Assembly: GCA_946187025.1 (NCBI GenBank)
Contig: CAMHPM010000082.1
Location: forward strand, 1-6,914
Source: an uncultured Prevotellaceae bacterium
GTDB lineage: Bacteria; Bacteroidota; Bacteroidia; Bacteroidales; Bacteroidaceae
Length of the DNA stretch: 6,914 nucleotides
Direction of reading: 5' to 3'
Numbering within the stretch: position 1 is the stretch's first letter; each line of letters begins with the position of its first letter. Made by a program: the position numbers and the translations under genes. Positions 1 through 6,700 of this stretch are shown piece after piece. Under the pieces are notes generated by a model, which made no database searches, was not told the origin of the DNA, and saw only the letters and a program-made list of their open reading frames with translations.

Positions 1-1546
1 CCTGAAGCCTGGTATATACCGAGTTGACGTACAGGGCTACTACCGCACTGCCGCAGTGGAAGATGCTTACAATGAATACGTGGCAGGAACCTCAACCGAA
101 ATCATTGCAGAGCTCTACCTCAACAACATCGCAGGCAAGCTGATGAACGCATTCGACGACTGCACCGAAACGACTCTCGGCAGCGGTTCTTATCAGATTC
201 CTGACGGAGAGAATGCAGGTAAGTGGGTACCAGCAAGTGGTGGCGACGTATCGAAGGCATTCGGCGAGAACCCAGACCTCTATCGTAACAGCGTATATGG
301 ATATGTGCTCGACGATGGCAAACTCACCATCGGTGTACGCCAGCCGTCAAATCCACGCGATGCTTGTTACACTGCTATCGACAACTTCCGCCTCTTCTAT
401 GCTGGTGTAGATCCAGAAGCAGTGGCAATGGTAGTAAACAAGCTGGAGACAGAAGCTGAAGGACTGAATGACGTAGTTATGTCGAAGGAAGCTCGCCAGA
501 ACATGGGAAATGCATTGGCTGCTGTCAAGGCTGCTGACGAAGACGGCATCATCGCTGCTATCTCAGACTTCTTCAATTCCGTAGAGGCAGCAAAAGCTTC
601 GAACACTCTGCATGAAGGACTGAACACGGTTTACGACAACCTGGAACAAGCTCTTGAAGATTACAAGGATGCTTCAGCCGAGAAACTGGCTACAATCCAA
701 GCTCTTGAGGAAGAGGTGCTTGCCGCTATAAGCGACGGATGCGAAAGCGATGCTGCATGTCAAGACCTCGCCAGCCGTGCCGGTAAGGCTATCGTAGCTC
801 TCAAGTTGCCTGACGGAGTTGCAACCGAAGACAACCCAATCGACTACTCAAGCCTCCTCATCAACCCAGACTTCGACCAAGACACTGGCAACAGCGACAA
901 GAACGTGCCAGGATGGGATCGCGGTTCATGCAACGGTTACAAGCAGAATACATTCAGTGCATTCGGCGGCGAATCTCACCTGTATCAGACTGTTTCCGGT
1001 CTGCCTGCAGGCAAATACATCATCGAGGCACAGGGTGCATACCGTGCAGGCGACTGTGCAGGCGACGCAAGCCGCTACGAGGCTGATCCGGAAGGAGACA
1101 AGAACGCATGGGTATTCGGAACTACATCCGACACTACCGTTATCGGCTACCTGCACCGCAATTCTGAGTATGCTCTCGAAGAGAGTCTGATTGGCTCGGG
1201 TACACAGACCGTTACACTCAATGGCCAGACGCTCTACGTTCCTTACAACACAGGTGCATACGTAGCTTGGTTCAATGCCGGTTACTATATCACTCGCATT
1301 GAAATCGAAGTACCAGAAGACGGAACTCTCAAACTTGGTATCGACAAGCCTAAGACAGTAACCAACGACTATATCAACATCAACTACGTTCACCTCTTCT
1401 ACCTCGGCCCGGTAAATGCAGATGCAATCACCAACGTAGCAACCGATGCTGCTGCCAAGGGTATCTACAACATCGCAGGCCAGAAGTTGAACAAGCTGCA
1501 GCCTGGCATCAACATCGTCGATGGCAAGAAAGTGATGGTCAAGTGA
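1..1546 (+). CDS. Large exported multi-module protein, 3' part (beta-sandwich and helical modules with C-terminal tail)
   Basis: The gene is cut by the window start; the first full codon is at base 2, the frame is already open there, and the stop TGA is at 1544-1546, so 514 residues are visible. The GTG at base 56 is internal, because a good module strand (LKPGIYRVDVQGYYRT) lies before it. Residues 1-135 are the end of a beta-sandwich, 136 to about 280 are mostly alpha-helical and Ala/Glu-rich, about 284-469 form a second complete sandwich (entry INPDF at 287-291, PGW at 303-305, LPAGKY at 334-339, KNAW at 367-370, closing strand LKLGI and HLFYLG), and 487-514 form the tail GIYNIAGQKLNKLQ...KKVMVK. 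The tail resembles those of many secreted Bacteroidales proteins and recalls type IX secretion sorting domains; that is inference. No catalytic motif is seen. A surface or secreted binding protein is most likely, and its ligand is unknown. It is a paralogue of the gene at 3799. Confidence 0.9.
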   Translation, partial: LKPGIYRVDVQGYYRTAAVEDAYNEYVAGTSTEIIAELYLNNIAGKLMNAFDDCTETTLGSGSYQIPDGENAGKWVPASGGDVSKAFGENPDLYRNSVYGYVLDDGKLTIGVRQPSNPRDACYTAIDNFRLFYAGVDPEAVAMVVNKLETEAEGLNDVVMSKEARQNMGNALAAVKAADEDGIIAAISDFFNSVEAAKASNTLHEGLNTVYDNLEQALEDYKDASAEKLATIQALEEEVLAAISDGCESDAACQDLASRAGKAIVALKLPDGVATEDNPIDYSSLLINPDFDQDTGNSDKNVPGWDRGSCNGYKQNTFSAFGGESHLYQTVSGLPAGKYIIEAQGAYRAGDCAGDASRYEADPEGDKNAWVFGTTSDTTVIGYLHRNSEYALEESLIGSGTQTVTLNGQTLYVPYNTGAYVAWFNAGYYITRIEIEVPEDGTLKLGIDKPKTVTNDYININYVHLFYLGPVNADAITNVATDAAAKGIYNIAGQKLNKLQPGINIVDGKKVMVK

Positions 1547-1698
1547 GAGCAGAACAAAAGCGTGCTTTTAGTTTTGCCCGACGTGAACCACTAAGACGAA
1601 AGTCAAGGTGACGGTCAAGTAGATTAATTTACGAAACACCAAGCCGTAAATGGTTTATAACGACCACTAACACGTCTTCACGTAAAACCACAAACATC
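1547..1698 (+). other. Probable 3' untranslated region of the first gene
   Basis: These 150 bases between the stop and the main terminator show no open frame of note. A small hairpin (AAAAG 1556-1560, loop CGTG, CTTTT 1565-1569), followed by AGTTTT, lies about 10 bases after the stop and could be a weak extra terminator or 3' end stabiliser. At 1599-1622 an out-of-frame stretch reads KVKVTVK then a stop, resembling the gene's own last residues KKVMVK; it may be a decayed duplicate or chance low complexity. Confidence 0.4.
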
Positions 1699-1735
1699 AA
1701 AACCGTGCAGAGCGCAAAGTTCTGCACGGTTTTTT
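1699..1735 (+). terminator. Intrinsic terminator of the first gene
   Basis: A perfect 13-base-pair stem is visible: AAAACCGTGCAGA at 1699-1711 pairs with TCTGCACGGTTTT at 1721-1733 around a 9-base loop. The GC-rich core is followed by six T residues (1730-1735). This is a textbook rho-independent terminator about 150 bases after the stop codon of the first gene. The A-run on the left arm could also let it work weakly on the minus strand, but transcription from that side would be stopped earlier by the hairpin at 2299-2345. Confidence 0.9.
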
Positions 1736-1816
1736 ATGTATCCACCTTAGGCATCTCACTCTGCCGGCCCAACAATTACAAGTCTTTGCTATCGGGCTAA
1801 CACCGTCTTTCCATTG

Positions 1817-1848
1817 CCAAGGCTCCATTATCCGCCACGCCGCCTTGG
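1817..1848. repeat. Inverted repeat CCAAGGC/GCCTTGG
   Basis: CCAAGGC at 1817-1823 is the exact reverse complement of GCCTTGG at 1842-1848, with 18 bases between. The arms extend by ATT/AAT if one G (1816) is bulged. No T-run follows on either strand, so a terminator role is unlikely. It lies inside the gene-poor region and may belong to a degenerate repeat element. Confidence 0.55.
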
Positions 1849-2025
1849 AATGACAAGATTGGGAGGCTCTTATATAGGAGGAGTCTTGTATGTATCTATA
1901 TCTACTCGCTCAGTTCGAGATGACGATGTACGTGTTTAATACTTAAATAACCGACCTGATACCTACTGCTTCATTTATACTCATCAGGCATTATACAAAT
2001 CCACACAAAATGCACATCTTTATGC

Positions 2026-2062
2026 GACTCCGCACTCGCAGGCCCGAGACTCCGCACTCGCA
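2026..2062. repeat. Direct repeat of 15 bases, two copies
   Basis: GACTCCGCACTCGCA occurs at 2026-2040 and again, without mismatch, at 2048-2062, separated by GGCCCGA, giving a 22-base period. The unit is GC-rich within an AT-leaning intergenic stretch. Only two copies are visible, with no regular array beyond them, so this is not a CRISPR. It could be a small tandem duplication, a paired protein-binding site or part of an intergenic repeat. Confidence 0.8.
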
Positions 2063-2298
2063 AACAGCACCACTTTCTTTCTTATGCAACATAGCGGCAA
2101 CATCTATCGAAATGCTTTACCCCAATAGGTCATGAGCGGTGTGATGATAGTAGCTTCTTTTATATCATCAGATGCCAAGATGCACAAGGGGGAAAGTGGC
2201 GGAAGCACCTCACTGCATGTTGCGGGAATTATTGCTGGTTAGACAAGGCACAGGCCATCAAGCCGCATCTCATGCATTCTTTCAGCTCGTCGGTAAAT

Positions 2299-2345
2299 AT
2301 CAAACGCCCGCAACGACAACTGTATAGTCGTTGCAGGCGTTTGAT
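2299..2345 (-). terminator. Long hairpin downstream of the esterase gene, probable terminator
   Basis: ATCAAACGCC plus GCAACGAC (2299-2317) pairs with GTCGTTGC plus GGCGTTTGAT (2327-2345), giving an 18-base-pair stem with one C/A mismatch and a 9-base loop. It lies about 100 bases past the esterase stop, read on the minus strand. The T-run after the stem on that strand is poor (ATATTTACC), so termination is inferred mainly from position and stem strength. It may equally mark and protect the mRNA 3' end, and it would face any transcript entering from the plus strand. Confidence 0.6.
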
Positions 2346-2447
2346 CTATCTGCATCCCCACCTCACAAACTGAGGAGGATCTACTTAAACATGTCCCATG
2401 TTGATGGTGTACAGACAAATTGCCTCCTGATGAGGGATGCCGTCGGT

Positions 2448-3416
2448 TTACTTGCCTCGTGCCGCATTAAGGAAATCAACCATCTTCTTCAGGTTGGCCT
2501 CATCATACATACCCATACCGTGACCACCCTCTGGCACAAATGTAGCTTCGGTCTTCACACCTGTTGCCTTGAGCAGTTCGTAGAACTTCTTGCCCTGGCA
2601 GCAAGGCACCACATTGTCCTTCTCGCCATGGAAGATGATTATTGGAGGGTCGTTCTTGTCAACATAGGTGAGTGCAGTGAGGCTGCGGAACTTGTCGGGT
2701 TCGTCGCTCAACTTCGCACCGCCAAGCAGAATAGCCTCAGGACTGGTCTCGCCAAACGACATGTGCTCACCGCAGTCCATGTCGGTGAGGTCAACAGGCC
2801 CCGACCAGTCACATGCGGCATTCACAGCACTGCTTTCCTTTGTGTATTTGCCAAGATTGCCTTCAAGGTCAATCTCTACACTGCCAACCTTTGTCTGCTT
2901 CGTGCCACTGGTAGTAGCTGCAACCGACGACAGGTGACCACCCGACGAGAATCCGCTGGTGGCAATGAATGAAGTATCAAACTTATAGGTCTTGGCCTCA
3001 CCACGCACGAAACGGATGACGGCCTTGATGTCTTGAATCTGGGCAGGCCACTTGGCATCGCTGCTTGAGCGGTGGTTAGGCAACACCACTGCATAACCTG
3101 CATCGAGCAGCGCTTTTACGATAGTACCGATATCAGCATTGTTCTTGCCATTGTTGCTGAACCATGCACTTCCATAGATATGAATTACGACTGGATAGGA
3201 TTTCTTCTCAACCTTTGGCAAATAGATGTCACATGTGTGATAGGCTTGTTCATCACCGGCATAGTTCACGTCTTTCCACACTTGCGAAGTCTCAATCTGA
3301 GGCTGCTGCATCTGGAAGCCGCCAAAACCGCCGAAACCACCGCCTGGCTGTGCCATAAGCATGGCCGAACTCATGAATGTTGCAATCGTTGCAACCGTTT
3401 TCATTGCTTTCTTCAT
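2448..3416 (-). CDS. Secreted alpha/beta-hydrolase, Bacteroidetes feruloyl-esterase (BD-FAE) type
   Basis: This 322-residue serine hydrolase is predicted to cleave ester bonds, typically on plant-polysaccharide side groups (feruloyl or acetyl esters); the exact substrate is not shown by the sequence. Residues 1-23 form a signal peptide (MKKAMKTVATIATFMSSAMLMA, cut near Ala22/Gln23), followed by a Gly/Phe-rich linker (24-40) and the hydrolase fold. Motifs seen: oxyanion-region strand VVIHIYGSAW (76-85), PNHRSS (113-118), nucleophile elbow GFSSG with Ser157, SPEAILLGG (225-233), HGEKDNVVP with Asp267, and GGHG with His299, so the triad is complete. Five cysteines include a CC pair at 272-273. 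ATG at 3414-3416 is preferred because the signal peptide begins there; the upstream leader is A/T-rich without a Shine-Dalgarno sequence, as is normal in Bacteroidota. It is transcribed opposite to both neighbours, so it forms its own unit. Another carboxylesterase or peptidase-like hydrolase function is possible. Confidence 0.92.
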   Translation of the reverse strand: MKKAMKTVATIATFMSSAMLMAQPGGGFGGFGGFQMQQPQIETSQVWKDVNYAGDEQAYHTCDIYLPKVEKKSYPVVIHIYGSAWFSNNGKNNADIGTIVKALLDAGYAVVLPNHRSSSDAKWPAQIQDIKAVIRFVRGEAKTYKFDTSFIATSGFSSGGHLSSVAATTSGTKQTKVGSVEIDLEGNLGKYTKESSAVNAACDWSGPVDLTDMDCGEHMSFGETSPEAILLGGAKLSDEPDKFRSLTALTYVDKNDPPIIIFHGEKDNVVPCCQGKKFYELLKATGVKTEATFVPEGGHGMGMYDEANLKKMVDFLNAARGK

Positions 3417-3464
3417 AATAAATCTGGTTTAAAATATTGTTATGATTTTAATCAATCTGACCTC

Positions 3465-3496
3465 ATGCAGATAGTGCCCTACAGGCACTTCTGCAT
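3465..3496 (-). promoter_or_regulatory. 5' leader hairpin of the esterase mRNA
   Basis: Read on the minus strand, ATGCAGAAGTGCC pairs with GGCACT-A-TCTGCAT around the loop TGTAG: 13 base pairs with one bulged A. It sits between the predicted -7 box (3506-3513) and the start codon (3416), about 48 bases before the ATG, and would lie almost at the 5' end of the transcript. No T-run follows, so it is not an obvious attenuator. A 5' end stabiliser or a regulator-binding palindrome are the likeliest roles. Confidence 0.55.
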
Positions 3497-3505
3497 TAAC
3501 AATTG

Positions 3506-3534
3506 CAAAGTTACACATTATTATTTACGCACAA
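3506..3534 (-). promoter_or_regulatory. Bacteroidota-type promoter for the esterase gene
   Basis: On the minus strand TAACTTTG (3506-3513) matches the Bacteroidota -7 consensus TAnnTTTG. An 18-base spacer separates it from TTG (3532-3534), a partial match to the -33 TTTG box. Transcription would begin near 3500, leaving a leader of about 85 bases that contains the hairpin at 3465-3496. The match is by consensus only. Confidence 0.5.
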
Positions 3535-3640
3535 CTATAGGTTTTGATGCATTTTCTATTACATTTGAAACATCGGTGCCAATGTTACATATTTGATAAT
3601 TATTGTTACACACAATCAAATCACGTATTCATAAAAGCAC

Positions 3641-3648
3641 TAATTTTG
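3641..3648 (+). promoter_or_regulatory. Possible -7 box for the giant exported protein gene
   Basis: TAATTTTG matches TAnnTTTG exactly and lies about 150 bases before the ATG at 3799. No TTTG box is seen 17-23 bases upstream, so this is half a promoter and might need an activator. A second match, TACATTTG at 3560-3567, also lacks a well-spaced -33 partner. The resulting leader would be long (about 145 bases). Confidence 0.35.
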
Positions 3649-3691
3649 CGACAAGATAATAAATAAGGTGTGAATTAACAACTCAGCAACA

Positions 3692-3711
3692 ATGCAAAAT
3701 ACCATGCAAAA
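3692..3711 (+). repeat. Short direct repeat ATGCAAAA in the leader of the giant gene
   Basis: ATGCAAAA occurs at 3692-3699 and 3704-3711, a 12-base period, within the presumed leader downstream of the -7-like box. Neither ATG opens a useful frame into the main gene. It may be a paired binding site or simple A-rich redundancy. Confidence 0.4.
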
Positions 3712-3798
3712 GAACCATTACGACCTGTAAATCGAGCTGTTAGCAACCTGATAATCATATTAACCAAACTTAATACTAACATTAAACCAAAATTGCTT

Positions 3799-6700
3799 AT
3801 GAGAAAACTTATTACCTCAGCAATGGCGCTTTTTGCAACAATTGCAATACAAGCGCAAGAAATTGACACCTCAACCTGGACCGAAGGCCAAGACGTGACA
3901 GACCAACTCAACTGGGGTGACTACGACGGAACCTTTTCCGGCGAAAGAGCTTCAAACAACAACGGTGACTACACACCAAGTACAATCGGCGACTATTGGA
4001 AAGGCACCATCCCATCGGAGTGGAACTACCTCGACGACCTGGGCTTCGGAGCTATGGCCTATTACAACGACGGTTCAGCCGGAAAGGAACTGACCAACAT
4101 CTACCAGGTGGTTTACTTCCCTGCCGGATGGTACACCATCGACGTAAAAGCCCTTTATCGTGAAGGAACATGCGGCGACAGCTTCCTCACATTCTTCAAC
4201 AACACACCAAAGAAGAACGCATGGATCTACGCAGCAGTTCTGACAAGCGACGACCCTGAATCAGAAGTGAAGACAGAGTACTCCACCTTCGTGCGTTCAA
4301 TCGCATCGTCCGACTGTACTGAAAGAATACACTTCGACAGCGACGGCTCTTGGAAGAACGACTATTCACAAACAGTAGGTACAGGCGACGAGGCCGTGAC
4401 ATACTATTGCCCACAATGCCTTGTCGGTGCAATCAAATACTTTGCACAAGGTTACTATAGCAACACATTCGACCTCGTTGTGACTGAGCCTTCTTATGTT
4501 AAAATCGGTCTTCGCAAGACTGCAAACATCTCACAAGACTGGTTGGCATTCGGCGACTTCCACATTATCTACAACGGAGATGCAGATGCTGGTGCACAGC
4601 TTGCCATGGCAGTAAACGAATTCTATGCAGCAAGTACAAAAGTTGAAGAAGCACAGATGAGTATCGAGTCTCAAGGATTCGGAGCACTTGCCGGCCTCAT
4701 CAACGACCAACTTATGAATCTCGACGACGAAATGGACGAGACCGACATCAACTCCGTTCTCGCTTCTATTGAGAAAGTTAATGCCCTCTACGACCAGGCA
4801 TTCGCTGCATTGCAACTGGCCAACAGCCTTTCTGAACTCATCGAAATGTCGAACGACATGATGACCTCTACCGACTTCCCTGGCAAAGCTGATTTCCAAA
4901 GCAAGCTCGACGAGATTTCAGCCAAAGCAACAACCGACGACCCTGAAGTCATCAACTACGACATCAACAGCTACAGCCAGATGTTTGAGGAACTCTCAAA
5001 GGCTCGTGCCGACTACCTCAACACAGGCGATGTGGATGAAAACGGCGCAAAAGACTTCACCGCACTCATCAAATATCCTTGGTTCGTAAATCCTGAATAT
5101 ACACCAACACTCGTCAATGGACACTACGAACTCACAGCCGACGGATGGACAGCCGGAGCTAACCCTGGTGCCTACAGCAGCCAAAAGAATGGTAAGACCG
5201 ATATTGCATCGAAAGTGATACTCAGCGGCGACCCGGAAGTAACCAACCAGTGGTATAAGTTCTCTAACAACACATCAGGTTGGACACCAGGTCTCAACCT
5301 CTTCTGGCAAGGACACCTCATCGGTGTATCCGACGGCTGGAACTCAATCTCAGGCGGTTCACTCGAAATACGCCAGCAGCTCGTTGGTCTGCCAAACGGC
5401 TTCTACAGTGTCAAGGCTCTCGTACGTGGTAACGGAAACCGCGACAACTCACGTCCAAACGGATTCAACGACGACAACATGCCACCTTACCACAACATCT
5501 TCGCACAGAATTCTGAAGAGGTTGTTGTCAAGTCGCCTGTAGGCCACACCGACTCTTACTACTCACCTCAGTACGGTTGGAACGAATGGCAGTCAAACGT
5601 ATGGCAGGAGCACAAGACAGGCATCATCGCAGTGCCAGACGGACGTCTGCTCATCGGCGGTCAGACAAGTATGGTTGGTAACTTCACCGGATTCCGACTC
5701 CTCTACTACGGAGAAATGCCAGACTTCAACGCAATGATTGAAGAAGAACTGGCCGAAGTACAAAAGGCAATCGACGAGAAACTCCACTTCAAGGGAGATA
5801 TCACAAAGGTACAAGCGATGATCAGCGAAATCAAGCTGCCACTTGCATCGACATCCGACTATGAGGCATCGCTCGAAATCACCCGTGCAGCAAAAGATTA
5901 CATCAACGAAGCATACAATGTAACACGCAACTACAAAGCTCCAGCCAGCTACGACGAGCTCATTGCCAACTACGACGTTGCATCCGACCAGTATGCAATC
6001 CTTGCACCGGCTATCGATTTCGTGACCGACCTCGAGAACAGCGAGACAACCATCTATACCGACATCGAAGGTGTGACCGACGTATTCAATGCTTACAAGA
6101 GCTACCTTGCCAACTACGACAAGGCACTCACCTACGACAATGCAGACCTGCAGAATGCCATCACACGCCAGACAGCTGCCCTGAAGGCTGGATATAGCAA
6201 TGTGGAGACACTCAACGAGTACTCAACCGAGCTCAACCTGCTCATCAACGTAGCAGCCATCATCGCTGCCGGTGGTAAGACCGCAACCGAGGCCAACCCT
6301 GTTGAAATCACTTCGCTCGTGAAGAACCCAAGCTTCACATCGAGCCCTACCGACGGCTGGAGCGGAACATCTGCCACAAGCAACGAGTATGCTCGCGGCA
6401 ACGCAGAAATCTGGAACGCAAGCTCGATCGACTTCTATCAGGACATCGAAGGCCTGCCTGCAGGTAAGTATCAGATTAAGGTACGCGCACTCTATCGCGA
6501 TGCACGCAACGTGGCCGACAACGACAACCAGAGCTGGACAAGCTACTGGACCGATGCTAACGGTGATGTTGACGCATGGACACGCCACTACGCTGAACTC
6601 TATGCCAAGACTGCTACAGCCGAAAGCGCTGCATACGTGAAGTCGGTTTGCGACGGCAAGTTTGCTGAACCTTCATTCAGCCGCTATGTAAAACAAGTTA

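Larger units (their letters stand above)
1736..2298. other. Gene-poor intergenic region with short repeats
   Basis: About 560 bases hold no convincing coding sequence on either strand; stop codons are frequent, and the best small frame (2132-2242, 36 residues) has no supporting signals. Codon texture differs from the neighbouring genes, which favour GAC, AAC and CTC. Structure seen: an inverted repeat at 1817-1848, two similar minus-strand heads at 1844-1855 and 1914-1925, and a 15-base direct repeat at 2026-2062. It could be decayed sequence or an interspersed intergenic repeat; no terminal inverted repeats or transposase remnants are recognisable. Confidence 0.5.

Noticed and set aside
56..58. 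GTG as the start codon of the first gene
   Set aside because: The frame is open upstream to the window edge and encodes a conserved module strand before this GTG, so the true start lies outside the window.
926..1393. 155-codon minus-strand open frame inside the first gene
   Set aside because: It lies wholly opposite a well-supported coding frame, has a cysteine- and valine-rich composition typical of antisense shadows, and shows no domain.
2026..2062. CRISPR-like array
   Set aside because: Only two repeat units with a 7-base spacer; CRISPR spacers are about 30 bases and arrays are longer.
2132..2242. 36-residue open frame MSGVMIVASF... in the gene-poor region
   Set aside because: No promoter, no ribosome-binding context, no recognisable motif, and a length expected by chance.
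2361..2402. Small hairpins CCTCA/TGAGG and AACATG/CATGTT between the esterase stop and its terminator
   Set aside because: Stems of 5 and 6 base pairs without a T-run are common by chance and add no clear function.
2331..2972. 213-codon plus-strand open frame opposite the esterase
   Set aside because: It begins inside the terminator hairpin and overlaps the conserved C-terminal half of the esterase; its translation has no recognisable features.
3072..3596. 174-codon plus-strand open frame opposite the esterase N-terminus and promoter
   Set aside because: It is antisense to the signal peptide and fold of the esterase and runs through the regulatory region, so it is a shadow.
3602..3616. ATTGT/ACAAT inverted repeat as an operator
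   Set aside because: Five-base arms in an AT-rich intergenic stretch are too short to support a call.
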